A stretch of DNA of 64,000 bases from an uncultured Oscillospiraceae bacterium (GTDB taxonomy: Bacteria > Bacillota > Clostridia > Oscillospirales > Acutalibacteraceae), in contig URZE01000003.1 of NCBI GenBank assembly GCA_900552265.1, positions 1 to 64,000 on the forward strand. The letters run 5' to 3'. Shown piece by piece: positions 43,307-52,705 of the stretch (positions are counted from its first letter, which is position 1; every line of letters begins with the position of its first letter). Both the position numbers and the translations under genes were made by a program. Below the pieces are notes generated by a model. That model ran no database searches, was not told the origin of the DNA, and was given only the letters and a program-made list of their open reading frames with translations.

Positions 43307-45631
43307 TTGAAAAACGAAGCTGTTAAAACTTATGGTAAAATTTTTGATTTTGCAAAAAATTGTTCGATGAAGTTGCTTTTTGTTAAAGCAATGTACTTTG
43401 TTTCAGGAATTTTAATTTCTCGAGGTAGTGTTTTGGGAAGTTATTATCCGTTCGGAATATCTTTATCGGCATCAGTTCCGGGAGCAGTAATAACACCGGC
43501 AGTTGTGGGAACGCTTTTGGGTTATCTTTTTCCGTTAAGACTTGCAGTAAGTGTGAGATACATATCTACAGTAATAGCAGTTGCAGCAATTCGCTGGGCA
43601 CTAAGTGACCTTAATAAAATAAAAAAACATGCTTTATACACGCCATCAATTGTGTTTATTTCGGTTTTTGTAACGGGATTCGCCATAAATTCAGCCGAAG
43701 GACTTGATGCTCGTGATGTTTCTTTAAGTGTCTTGGAAGCTTTTGTTGCGGCAGTTGCGGCTTATTTCTTTGATAGATCTTTTAGAATTTTGTCTGAGAG
43801 AAAAATTTATACATTAAATTCCAAAGAATTTATGTGTTTGTCTTTAAGTTTTAGTATGGTTTCTTTATCTCTTTCTGGATTGTGTATAGGAGGAATTTCC
43901 GTAGGAAGAATTTTGGCAACCGTGATGATTTTGATTTCTTCATACATAATGGGAATTACCGGTGGAGCAATTTCAGGAATTTCCTGTGGAGTAATTTTCA
44001 GTTTACCATCGTTTGGTTTTACATATCTTTCGGGAGCATATGCTTTTGGAGGAATGGTTTCCGGATTTTGTTCATCATTTGGAAGAATTGGGATATGTAT
44101 GGCGTTTTTATGCGCAAATACTCTAATGTCTTTTCAGGCAGGAAATACGGTAAAAATGGTAAGTGGCTTCTACGAAACTATAATTGCCGTAGGAATATTT
44201 TTGGCTTTACCGAATGCATTTTATAAAAAATTTAAAACACTTTCGCCGTCATTTTCAAAAATTTGTGATGCAGATGCTTTGAGAAAATCTGTAGTTCAAA
44301 AATTAAGATTTGCAAGTGCTTCACTCGGCTCTGTACCGGAATGTATAGAAAAAGCTTCTTCTGAATTTTCAGCATCAAATAAAATTGATTCAAAGAGTAT
44401 TTGTGTGGCAGGAGCGTATAAGATTTGTCGATCATGTGGACTTTGCGGTTTATGCTGGTCTAAAAACAGTGATGATACTCACAGAAACTTCAATACGATG
44501 ACAGATTTGATTTTGCAAAATCGTAATGTCACTTCCAAAGATTTTTCTTCTGGATTTTTAAGTAGGTGTCATAAAACCGATTTGCTTATAGAAAATTCTT
44601 TAAAATCCTATCATGATTTTTGTGTTCAAAATACCGCTCGCAGACAAATAAGTGAATTTAAAAAAATTATGACCGAACAAATGAGCGGAATAAGTTCACT
44701 TATAGAAAATATTTCAGACGATATTTCACATACGTGTACTTTTGATGAAACTTTGGCCATGAGCATAACAAATGAACTTGCAGATCGTGGCATAGGCGTT
44801 ATCGGGACAGTTTGCAAAAAAGATGAAAACGGTAAGCTTTTCATAGATATTGAATGTGAGTCAATTATATACGATAAATTTGACTCAAAAGTTTTTGAAC
44901 TAATTTCTAAAATTTGTAATAAAAAATTAAGTGAACCCACAATGAATATTTTAGGTAATTTATGTAGAATTCAACTTTGCGAAAAGAAAGTTTTAGCTGT
45001 TGACTTTGGGTTTAGCCAGCACTCTTTCAATAACGGTAAATACTGCGGCGACAGTTGTACAAAATTCGAAGATGGAGAAGGTAATTTTAACGTAATAATC
45101 AGCGACGGAATGGGAACCGGAGGCTCAGCAGCAGCTCAAGGTGCAATGACTTCAGGTTTGATGAAAAGTTTTGTAAGATCGGGAATAGATTTTGATTCTT
45201 CCGTCAAATTTGTAAACTCAGCACTTCTTCTCAGACCCGGTGAAGAAAATCTTTCTACTTTGGATGCATTTTCTGTAAATCTTTTTACCGGAGAAGCTAA
45301 ATTTATGAAAGCCGGTTCACCGCTTACTTTCATTGTTCATAATGAAGAAATAAGTAAAATAGATTTTGAATCTCTACCGATAGGAATACTTAGTAATGTT
45401 TCTTTTTCTTCTCAAAAGTTAAAACTTTGTGAAGGAGACTGGATAATAATGATGTCAGATGGAGTAACGGATATAGGTGACGAATGGATAAAAGAGCTTA
45501 TAAACTCCAAGAAATATGATACTGCTGAAGAGTTGGCTCGTATGATAGTGAAAAGTGCTGTCCTGATTCGCAGTAAAGTTCACGATGATGACATTACAGC
45601 TGCAGTAATTAAAATTTCGAAAAGAATTTGA
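43307..45631 (+). CDS. spoIIE: stage II sporulation protein E, PP2C phosphatase
   Basis: SpoIIE dephosphorylates the anti-anti-sigma factor SpoIIAA in the forespore, freeing sigma-F, and also helps position the polar septum with FtsZ. The ~774-residue product has about ten membrane helices (residues ~25-320), a helical regulatory region with a cysteine cluster (CRSCGLCGLCW), and a PP2C domain at ~550-774. Metal-binding aspartates appear in ISDGMGTGGSAAAQGAM, MMSDGVTDIGDE and HDDDITAAV. I chose the TTG at 43307, since GAGGTG lies about 10 bases upstream; the GTG at 43295 overlaps that site. Confidence 0.95.
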   Translation: MKNEAVKTYGKIFDFAKNCSMKLLFVKAMYFVSGILISRGSVLGSYYPFGISLSASVPGAVITPAVVGTLLGYLFPLRLAVSVRYISTVIAVAAIRWALSDLNKIKKHALYTPSIVFISVFVTGFAINSAEGLDARDVSLSVLEAFVAAVAAYFFDRSFRILSERKIYTLNSKEFMCLSLSFSMVSLSLSGLCIGGISVGRILATVMILISSYIMGITGGAISGISCGVIFSLPSFGFTYLSGAYAFGGMVSGFCSSFGRIGICMAFLCANTLMSFQAGNTVKMVSGFYETIIAVGIFLALPNAFYKKFKTLSPSFSKICDADALRKSVVQKLRFASASLGSVPECIEKASSEFSASNKIDSKSICVAGAYKICRSCGLCGLCWSKNSDDTHRNFNTMTDLILQNRNVTSKDFSSGFLSRCHKTDLLIENSLKSYHDFCVQNTARRQISEFKKIMTEQMSGISSLIENISDDISHTCTFDETLAMSITNELADRGIGVIGTVCKKDENGKLFIDIECESIIYDKFDSKVFELISKICNKKLSEPTMNILGNLCRIQLCEKKVLAVDFGFSQHSFNNGKYCGDSCTKFEDGEGNFNVIISDGMGTGGSAAAQGAMTSGLMKSFVRSGIDFDSSVKFVNSALLLRPGEENLSTLDAFSVNLFTGEAKFMKAGSPLTFIVHNEEISKIDFESLPIGILSNVSFSSQKLKLCEGDWIIMMSDGVTDIGDEWIKELINSKKYDTAEELARMIVKSAVLIRSKVHDDDITAAVIKISKRI

Positions 45632-45929
45632 TATATTTTACTTTTTAAAATGAAATTACGGAGTAAAATTTATGCTTGTATTTTTTGATTAGTTAAAAAG
45701 AAATTTAACATATTTATTTAGAGATTAACTGCTTTTATGTAGTTAGTCTTATTTTTTACTATAATTTTTAAATTTAATTTAAAAAATTAATTATGTATTA
45801 AAATTTAGATATGGTTTTATTTATAAAATTATGATACAATTAGGATATTAATTAAATTTGGTTTAAGACAGTGATTATTTTTATTAATAACTAGTATCAC
45901 CATAATTTATAGAATCAGGAGAAATTAAA

Positions 45930-46391
45930 ATGAATAAAAAATTATTAGAAAAATTAAAACAAACAGGTCTTATGGAAAAAATAGTTGATTGTAGTAACAA
46001 AAAGGAAATCAAAAAGATTAACAATGAAGAAATAAACAACCAAATTAACAAAATTCCTTTCACAATATCTAAGATAGATGAAGAAGATATGGAAAATATT
46101 TCAGGAGGAATTGGAGAAATTCGAGATACACTTGCTCACCTTATCGACAACATCGGATATGGAATTTATAGATTCAATAACACAAATGAAAAAGCAATAG
46201 AAGACTATAATTTTAAAGACAAAATTATTGATAATTTTCAATTGTTCACGCTTAAACATTCTGAAGATATAGCAAATGTAACACTAGGAGCAGTAATTAT
46301 AACAGGATGGGTTATGTTGGGACGTTTTGTATATAAAAAGCTGGGTAATAAAAAGGATTGGTGGAAAAATAACACAATTAGTAAAAATTAA
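45930..46391 (+). CDS. double-glycine leader protein with C-terminal membrane helix
   Basis: I do not recognise a named family. The 153-residue product has a charged leader (residues 1-60) ending DEEDMENISGG, the double-glycine motif for C39 peptidase-exporters. The rest (IGEIRDTLAHLIDNIGYGIY onward) holds a charged central region and one membrane helix at about residues 115-134 (VTLGAVIITGWVMLGRFVYKKL), then a short basic tail. It is a paralogue of the next gene: both have D-x-L at the start of the mature part, a D-Y-x-(F/Y)-K-x-K segment and a membrane helix ending R(F/L)xxxKLxNK. The inferred role is a substrate of the adjacent NHLM-type transporter. Ribosome site AGGAG. Confidence 0.75.
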   Translation: MNKKLLEKLKQTGLMEKIVDCSNKKEIKKINNEEINNQINKIPFTISKIDEEDMENISGGIGEIRDTLAHLIDNIGYGIYRFNNTNEKAIEDYNFKDKIIDNFQLFTLKHSEDIANVTLGAVIITGWVMLGRFVYKKLGNKKDWWKNNTISKN

Positions 46392-46566
46392 TTATAAATC
46401 TATATTAGCGATAAAATAAGTTTTTTATACAAAAATTTCGTGCAAAACATAATTAAACTAGGTTTTGTTATGGTACGTATTAAAATTCATCAATTATTCA
46501 ATCAGTTTAGTAGTTTATAATTAAATATTTATTAAAAATAATTTAAATTATTAATAAAAATTACTG

Positions 46567-46595
46567 TTGACAATTCTAGTAAAAAAGGTTATAAT
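46567..46595 (+). promoter_or_regulatory. consensus promoter of the third double-glycine gene
   Basis: TTGACA (46567-46572), exactly 17 bp, then TATAAT (46590-46595): a perfect vegetative promoter 60 bp upstream of the start. Confidence 0.85.
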
Positions 46596-46654
46596 TATAA
46601 CTGTAACTTAATAAAATTAAAGATATTTTAAATTTAATTACAGTGGAGGTAAAA

Positions 46655-47026
46655 ATGAAAGAGATTAGAAAAAATTTGAACAATAATAAAATATCCAGAA
46701 TAAGTGATGAAGATATGGAAAGTATTTTTGGTGGAAGTTCCACATTTGATAAGTTAAATACACTAAATAGGGATATGCGTGTTGCCCTGTTTAAACATGC
46801 CAACAGTAGAATTAGCGGGGTACCGGAATCAGACTATGGTTATAAACATAAATTTTTACGTCAAGTTGGCATAAATTCTCAAGGTATAGTAGATACTGCC
46901 ATGTTATCAACTCTAGTGATAGGGATAGTTTTCGCAGAACGATTATTCTGCAAACTTACTAATAAATTACTTACAAGAAATACTAATCATGTAAAAAATA
47001 ATACTACTCCTAATCCAGTTGACTAA
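46655..47026 (+). CDS. double-glycine leader protein, paralogue of the preceding gene
   Basis: The 123-residue product begins MKEIRKNLNNNKISRISDED with a short leader ending MESIFGG (Gly-Gly at residues 26-27). The mature part starts SSTFDKLNTLNRDMRV and carries one membrane helix at about 81-100 (MLSTLVIGIVFAERLFCKL), followed by a basic and polar tail. The ATG at 46655 follows GTGGAGG by 5 bases. It differs from the gene at 45930 by a much shorter leader, while the mature regions are alignable. It lies convergent to the transporter operon, 580 bp from its end. Its consensus promoter suggests strong expression. It is likely a transporter substrate, bacteriocin-like or surface-associated; the sequence does not say which. 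Confidence 0.75.
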   Translation: MKEIRKNLNNNKISRISDEDMESIFGGSSTFDKLNTLNRDMRVALFKHANSRISGVPESDYGYKHKFLRQVGINSQGIVDTAMLSTLVIGIVFAERLFCKLTNKLLTRNTNHVKNNTTPNPVD

Positions 47027-47381
47027 CACTCATTTTGTATGACGCTTGTGATCATTAAAAATTAATTGAACTTTTAAGTTGTGCTAGATACTATAATAAG
47101 TAAATTTTATCTCAATTTCATATTTTACACAATTCTTATAACCCTTTAATAACCCTTTACACACAGCATTTCTATTAAAAATCAAAGTCTTTACTCATAC
47201 ACTTAAGATTAACGCAGTTTCTGTCTACTTGTCTGGTTTTTATTATTGTTGACTGTTACAAAACTTTATTATCGCTGTGTGTTTGATTCTATTTTTAGAT
47301 ATAAATCTTGCTGTATTTGTACGATTCCGATTTTTGTTGTTAAATGTAGTAGTAAAAATTCATGTTACTCGTTTTTAGTTT
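47027..47381. other. convergent intergenic region, no gene seen
   Basis: Between the last double-glycine gene and the hairpins near the transporter operon. No ORF with a ribosome site. TTGACT at about 47250 has no -10 at the proper distance. Confidence 0.4.
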
Positions 47382-47436
47382 GCTCTTTTTGATTTTTGGC
47401 AACTTGTGTGTTTTTGGTTGTTATATCAAAAAGAGC
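47382..47436 (+). other. long perfect hairpin in the convergent gap
   Basis: GCTCTTTTTGAT and ATCAAAAAGAGC form a perfect 12-bp stem around a ~31-base loop that itself contains weakly complementary GGCAAC/GTTGTT. It is followed by TTTTG on the plus strand. It could be a terminator, an RNA element or a processing structure. The strand cannot be decided. Confidence 0.45.
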
Positions 47437-47563
47437 TTTTGTGTGCAAAAATTTGTAAAACACACTGTTATTTAAATAAATTTCAATAAAAATTGACACA
47501 AATAAAGTTTAAAAATAAGCTATATTCAAAAATAAGTATACTTGCAATACTAAACAATAAATG

Positions 47564-47586
47564 AGCCTCCTCTTTTTGAGGAGGCT
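47564..47586 (-). terminator. GC-rich hairpin after the NHLM transporter operon
   Basis: A 9-bp stem, AGCCTCCTC/GAGGAGGCT, with a 5-base loop lies 21 bp after the operon's last stop codon. The T tract is weak on both strands. It probably ends or protects the transporter mRNA. Confidence 0.55.
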
Positions 47587-47606
47587 TGAATTGCATTTTA
47601 TAAAAA

Positions 47607-49769
47607 TTACTGAACTACTTGACGAACAGCTAATTCATAAAACTCACCTTTTTTATCCATAAGGTCATCATAAGTTCCTTCTTCTACTATTTTTCCTTTA
47701 TCCATAACAAGGATTCTGTCACAATTTTTTATTGTAGAAAGTCTGTGAGCTATCACAATCCTTGTACTTTTAAGCTGAGATATACTGTTTACCACATGAC
47801 TTTGAGTTATGTTATCAAGAGCAGATGTAGCTTCATCCAAAAACAATATTGAAGGTCTATTTATAATCGCTCGAGCTATCATAAGTCTTTGTTTCTGTCC
47901 TCCGGAAAGTCCTCCCGAACCTTCGGAAATCAGCGTATGCATACCCATTGGCATTGCTTTTATATCATTATCTATTCCTGCCAAACGAGCTGCTTCCCAT
48001 GCATCATCCATTGTTTTCCAGGGTGATGTTATTATTATGTTGGAAAAAATGTCACTCGGGAACAACGAACCGTTTTGCATTACCACGCCTATTTTTTGAC
48101 GAACACTTCTAAGATCAAGTCCGGAAAGATCATGGCCGTCATAATACACCGCTCCGGTGTCAGGATCCTCAAATCCGAGTAAAATTCTCATCAAAGTTGA
48201 TTTTCCGCAACCTGTTTTTCCTACTATTGCAACATATTCTCCCTTTTTCACTTTAAGGTTTATGTTATCAAGAATTGTCGGACCGTCTTTATCATATTTA
48301 AAAGAAATATTATTAACTTCAATATTTCCGGAAAGAGATGTCGGAATTTTACGTCCGGCGCTGCTTTCGGGTTTTTGTTCCATAACAGGTTTAATCATCT
48401 TCAATATAGGACCGAGATTGGCAAATTTAAGAGCTACCGCACTAAGTGACATTATTGCCCCCGTAACCGAACCGTAAGCGGTATTGAATCCCATATAATC
48501 CTCTAAGCTTACATGAGTTGTAACTGTACAATAATATAATACCATTTGTCCCACTGTAGATATTATCAGGCCTATAATACCGCTTATTTTTATGAGAAGT
48601 GGCGGAGAATAATCAAGTTTTTCTACCTCAGAATAACTCTCAGCCCATTTTGCAAAGGCTCTTTTCTCGGAACCGGTAACTTTTATCTTCTGTATACCTC
48701 CGAAAAGAGCGTATGTCAGAGATTGTAATTTTGGATCAAGGTCAAGTCTTTTTTTGTATATCTTTTGTCTGTAAAGAGTTATAAATACCTGATAAACAAC
48801 TGTAACCACCACGATAATCATTCCCGGTACCACAAGTGATGGTCCGTATTGATACATCTGGAAGAAATATGCCAAAGAGAAAACAGCTGAAAGAGTAGCT
48901 GAAAATGATTCTCTGATTATCTGACAAAGAGTAGCTATATACCCCATTCGGCTTGCAAGTTCACCGGCAGTGTAACTTTTGAAAAACTTAGTCGGCAAAG
49001 TGAAAAAACGTATCATTATTGCACTGTTAACCGAAATAGTCATCCTCGTGCTAAGGCGATTCGAAACTATACTGTTCGTAATCGACATAAGCGTTTCTCC
49101 TACAGTTTTTCCTATGAAGAATGCAGCCAACGGCCAAATAAGCGAAAGTGTACCTGAAGGAATTATGTTTTTATATATAATTTTCTGAATAATAGGACCC
49201 GTCATTCCAAGCAACTGAGCAACTGCATACGCTGATAAAATAAATACGACATCTATAAAAGACAAGCTTTCTATCATAAATTTTATCAAATCACGTATTT
49301 TAAGGGACGTCAGAGGGAACGCACGATAAAAACAAAAAGCGTCTACATTTATATCCTTTGCAGTTTTGCTGTTTACTTTTATCTTATTTCCATCTGCATT
49401 TATATATTCGTATCCTCCCCACTTACGAGGGAAAATCGCAACCACATTCCCATCTTTAGTTGAACCTAAAAGACATCCCATACTGTCTTTCCACCACTCA
49501 CCGTTAAGCTCCACACGTCTTCTCATAGTGTTTGACGGTTTGAGCATGTAATCAAGCTGAGCGTCTAAAGTAGCTACACTGTCAGGAACCGTTGGAATTT
49601 CTTTTCCGAGATATCTGAGTATCTGAGCAACAGCTCCCTTAGCTTGTTTATGCATTTTGGGTGTATCTATACCTACAATCGAAAGCAAATCCGAAAATGC
49701 TCCTTGAAACATCTCATCATCGCTTCTTCTTCTTCTTTGAACCTGACTTTCCAAAAAATTTGTTTCCAT
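47607..49769 (-). CDS. NHLM-type bacteriocin ABC transporter, ATP-binding/permease protein
   Basis: This is the second ABC protein of an NHLM-type export operon. The 720-residue product has an N-terminal ~150-residue soluble region without C39 catalytic residues, six membrane helices (about 165-460) and an ATPase domain. The ATPase motifs are Walker A GKTGCGKSTL, signature LSGGQKQR, Walker B FLDEATSALD and H-loop IAHRLSTI. In known NHLM systems such a protein accompanies a peptidase-ABC partner and a HlyD-like protein to secrete leader peptides. It starts with ATG after AGGAGGTGAG and follows the C39 gene by 13 bp. Confidence 0.9.
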   Translation of the reverse strand: METNFLESQVQRRRRSDDEMFQGAFSDLLSIVGIDTPKMHKQAKGAVAQILRYLGKEIPTVPDSVATLDAQLDYMLKPSNTMRRRVELNGEWWKDSMGCLLGSTKDGNVVAIFPRKWGGYEYINADGNKIKVNSKTAKDINVDAFCFYRAFPLTSLKIRDLIKFMIESLSFIDVVFILSAYAVAQLLGMTGPIIQKIIYKNIIPSGTLSLIWPLAAFFIGKTVGETLMSITNSIVSNRLSTRMTISVNSAIMIRFFTLPTKFFKSYTAGELASRMGYIATLCQIIRESFSATLSAVFSLAYFFQMYQYGPSLVVPGMIIVVVTVVYQVFITLYRQKIYKKRLDLDPKLQSLTYALFGGIQKIKVTGSEKRAFAKWAESYSEVEKLDYSPPLLIKISGIIGLIISTVGQMVLYYCTVTTHVSLEDYMGFNTAYGSVTGAIMSLSAVALKFANLGPILKMIKPVMEQKPESSAGRKIPTSLSGNIEVNNISFKYDKDGPTILDNINLKVKKGEYVAIVGKTGCGKSTLMRILLGFEDPDTGAVYYDGHDLSGLDLRSVRQKIGVVMQNGSLFPSDIFSNIIITSPWKTMDDAWEAARLAGIDNDIKAMPMGMHTLISEGSGGLSGGQKQRLMIARAIINRPSILFLDEATSALDNITQSHVVNSISQLKSTRIVIAHRLSTIKNCDRILVMDKGKIVEEGTYDDLMDKKGEFYELAVRQVVQ

Positions 49770-49782
49770 GTCCGCTCACCTC

Positions 49783-51933
49783 CTATTCCGTTATTACGAG
49801 TTCTTTATATTTTCCGCCTTGAGCCATAAGTTCATCGTGAGTACCACGCTCGGCAACCCTACCATGATCTAACACAATTATTTCATTACAGTCACGTATG
49901 GTTGAAAGCCTATGAGCAATGACTATACATGTGCAGCCTGATTTTCTTATATTGCTCATTACGATATTTTCGGTTTTAGCATCAAGCGCAGATGTTGCTT
50001 CGTCAAGAATGATAACCGTAGGTTCCTGAGCAAGAGCTCGAGCAATTTCAATACGCTGACACTGACCTCCTGAAAAATCTGTTCCGCCTTCGCTTATTAC
50101 GTGGTCGTAACCATCAGGTCTCGAAATTATGGCGCTGTGTATGTCGGAATCTCTCGCAGCTAAAGTTACAGAGAAATCCTCTATAGACTCATCCCACATT
50201 CTTATGTTATTTTTAACGGTATCGTGAAACATTATTTTGTCCTGGTCAACCATTACTACCGAACTGTGAAATTTATATGGATCTATTTGATCCTTTTTCA
50301 TTCCATCGAAAGTTATTTCACCTTCCCATGGTTTGTAAAGACCCGTTATCAATTTTGCAACGGTTGATTTTCCGCTTCCGCTTCCTCCTACAACCGCAAC
50401 CCACTGTCCCGGTTTAAGACTCATGTTAAAATCTTCAAGAATCGGTTTTGCAAGCCTTCCGTATCCAAATGTTATTCCTTTTACATTTACATAACCCTTT
50501 AATTTTGTGTCATCTTTGACACTTTCTTCACTTACTTCCGGAACATCTACCGGATAATCCAAAACGTCTTCAACACGCTCCATTTCACAGCGCATTCCAA
50601 TATAGTTTTGATATATGTCTATAATGCTTCCCACAGGGCTCAAAAACATCGACAAATATCCTTGAAATGCTCCCAGCATACCTACCGTGAAATGTCCCTG
50701 CATAATGATATAAATACCGCAGAGAACTAAAATACATCCAGAAATGCTATCGACAAATGACGGAATCGTTCCGATATACTGTGTAAACTTGGACATATTT
50801 GCAACAGCATTATTTTGCTTCGCAAAATATCCTGCCCATCTTTCAAAATATCCGCTTTCCGCTCCAGTGGATTTTATTGTTTCTATCATCTCAAATCCGG
50901 AATACGTTACACTCATGAGTTTTCCCTGATTAGGCATTGAAGCTCTTTGAAAATCAAGCATCTTCTCTGACATATATCTTGCCAAAAACATATTTATGGC
51001 AGTTGCTCCGATTCCTATCAAAGTAAGAACCCAGCTATATTTAATCATAATGAAAAGGTAAAAGAAAAGAGAAACTATTCCACTGAACATAGGTGCTATT
51101 TTATGAATAAGAGTAAGCGCTATAGATGAGGTGGAATCCTGACGTGAAACAACGTCTCCAACATTACGTTGAGAAAAGAAATCTAACGGTAACCGGAGAA
51201 CATGCCACATGAATTCCGCACTGGAAGTAAGGGCAAATTTTCCTTCTATCTTAAGCCAGTAAATAGAATTTATAATACCTACCAAAACTTGTACAAGAAG
51301 TACAACTCCCATAATTCCTAAAAACGGCATCAGCCATTCGGGATTTTTCCCTGTAAGTAGATTATCCGTAAATACACGTGTAAACATTGGTGAAGTGGTT
51401 GCAATAACGTCTCCCACTACGCTTATAATTACTGCCAATACAAACGGTACAAGCGCTCCTTTAAGACACCTCTTAGCAAATGAGAAAACACTCTTCGGCT
51501 TTCCCTCGGGTTTAAATTCTTCCGTTGGTTGCATAGTAAGTGCAATTCCCGTAAAAGCCTTATCAAATTCTTCCCCTGAAACCGTTACTTTTCCTCTTGC
51601 CGGATCGTTAATGTAATACTTATTCTTTTTTTCGTTTATACCGCACAGCACAACAAAGTGATTGAAATTCCAATGGATTATTACAGGTAAAGTCAAAGAA
51701 CTCAAAGATGATGGCTCAAGTCTATACCCTCCCGATTCAAATCCATAAGAACGTGCTGCAGCAAGCATATTCTTAGCTACACTACCGTCACGTGAAACTC
51801 CGCAATCTGCACGAACTTGAGTTAAAGGAATCCATTTCTTGTAGTAAGCGGCTATCATACATACACACGCTGCTCCACATTCAAGAGCTTCCATCTGCAT
51901 TACAATCGGCACTTTCAACCTTTTGCGTAACAT
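49783..51933 (-). CDS. NHLM-type C39 peptidase/ABC transporter
   Basis: This combined protease and exporter removes leaders after double glycine and moves the cargo across the membrane. The N-terminal C39 domain (about residues 1-140) has the catalytic Cys in MEALECGAACVCMIAAYY, the His in HWNFNHFVVLCG and the Asp in YYINDPARG. Six membrane helices follow (about 160-440), then the ATPase domain with Walker A GGSGSGKSTV, signature FSGGQCQR, Walker B ILDEATSALD and H-loop IAHRLSTI. I chose the ATG at 51933 (MLRKRLKVPIV), 9 bases after AGGAGG. The candidate substrates with matching Gly-Gly motifs are at 450, 40571, 45930 and 46655. Confidence 0.92.
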   Translation of the reverse strand: MLRKRLKVPIVMQMEALECGAACVCMIAAYYKKWIPLTQVRADCGVSRDGSVAKNMLAAARSYGFESGGYRLEPSSLSSLTLPVIIHWNFNHFVVLCGINEKKNKYYINDPARGKVTVSGEEFDKAFTGIALTMQPTEEFKPEGKPKSVFSFAKRCLKGALVPFVLAVIISVVGDVIATTSPMFTRVFTDNLLTGKNPEWLMPFLGIMGVVLLVQVLVGIINSIYWLKIEGKFALTSSAEFMWHVLRLPLDFFSQRNVGDVVSRQDSTSSIALTLIHKIAPMFSGIVSLFFYLFIMIKYSWVLTLIGIGATAINMFLARYMSEKMLDFQRASMPNQGKLMSVTYSGFEMIETIKSTGAESGYFERWAGYFAKQNNAVANMSKFTQYIGTIPSFVDSISGCILVLCGIYIIMQGHFTVGMLGAFQGYLSMFLSPVGSIIDIYQNYIGMRCEMERVEDVLDYPVDVPEVSEESVKDDTKLKGYVNVKGITFGYGRLAKPILEDFNMSLKPGQWVAVVGGSGSGKSTVAKLITGLYKPWEGEITFDGMKKDQIDPYKFHSSVVMVDQDKIMFHDTVKNNIRMWDESIEDFSVTLAARDSDIHSAIISRPDGYDHVISEGGTDFSGGQCQRIEIARALAQEPTVIILDEATSALDAKTENIVMSNIRKSGCTCIVIAHRLSTIRDCNEIIVLDHGRVAERGTHDELMAQGGKYKELVITE

Positions 51934-51949
51934 CAGTACGCACCTCCTA

Positions 51950-52537
51950 TCATTTATTTTCAAATATCAACTCATAGAGCTTTGTTTCTCCTACAACTGC
52001 GGATACTTCACAATTGGTACCCTCAACAATTTCAATTTCATTTCCTTTGTCGTTGGACCATTCTCCGAGAGCAATTTCAACCTCCATTACATTCCCATGT
52101 TGCATCGCAGAACTTACAAGAGGAACCACAACCTGAGGATTACCGAATTTTTCATTCAAATAATCACCGGTTACTATATCATCACTGATTCTAAGTATTG
52201 TTCCATTCATATAACCATATTCTGAACTTGGTGCGTCCTCAGGAGAAATCCTTGCAGACATTCCTTCTTTCAAACGTTTACTTGCCGAAATTGGAACATA
52301 ACAATAAATTCTTTGTGAATTACTTACATCCTTAGCGATTACCCCTTGCATATCTACGGTTTTCGGAATTCCTCCTGAAAAAATCCATATCGCTCCTGCA
52401 GACAGAATAGTAAATATTCCGATAAGTATAGCTATCAGGCTGGGATTGACTACTTTAATGTATTCGTTAAGCTGTTCCGGCGAAGAAACTCTCTCCAACG
52501 AACTTTTTCGAAATAAACTACTTTCATTTTCTGACAT
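51950..52537 (-). CDS. short HlyD-like secretion protein
   Basis: This is a membrane fusion protein-like component of the export operon. The 195-residue product has a cytoplasmic head, one membrane helix (about residues 37-58) and an extracytoplasmic lipoyl/beta-barrel region. Usual HlyD or NHLM HlyD-like proteins are around 400 residues with a long coiled coil. Here the coiled coil is missing and only the barrel-like parts remain (GMSARISPED, VVVPLVSSAMQHGNVMEVEIAL). In a Gram-positive cell no outer membrane has to be reached, so a short form is plausible. The ATG at 52537 follows AAAGGTGA. It is the first gene of the operon. Confidence 0.82.
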   Translation of the reverse strand: MSENESSLFRKSSLERVSSPEQLNEYIKVVNPSLIAILIGIFTILSAGAIWIFSGGIPKTVDMQGVIAKDVSNSQRIYCYVPISASKRLKEGMSARISPEDAPSSEYGYMNGTILRISDDIVTGDYLNEKFGNPQVVVPLVSSAMQHGNVMEVEIALGEWSNDKGNEIEIVEGTNCEVSAVVGETKLYELIFENK

Positions 52538-52597
52538 ATTTCTCACCTTTCCTTAAATCTTTATTTTATTAAACACACTGTACTTTACTATTTAAAA

Positions 52598-52626
52598 ATA
52601 ATAATATAAAAATATTCTCAAGTCAA
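52598..52626 (-). promoter_or_regulatory. promoter of the NHLM export operon
   Basis: Minus-strand TTGACT (52621-52626), 17 bp, then TATTAT (52598-52603), about 60 bp upstream of the HlyD-like start. It lies just after the V-ATPase terminator, so the two operons are separate units. Confidence 0.65.
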
Positions 52627-52663
52627 TATATTTTTGGTGATTTATATATAAAACAACAACAAA

Positions 52664-52695
52664 ATAACAGACCTTTCATATAAAAAATCTGTTAT
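52664..52695 (-). terminator. V-ATPase operon terminator
   Basis: On the minus strand the stem ATAACAGA/TCTGTTAT with a 16-base loop is followed by TTTGTTG, 11 bp after the stop of the last V-ATPase gene. Confidence 0.6.
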
Positions 52696-52705
52696 ATATC
52701 ATTTT

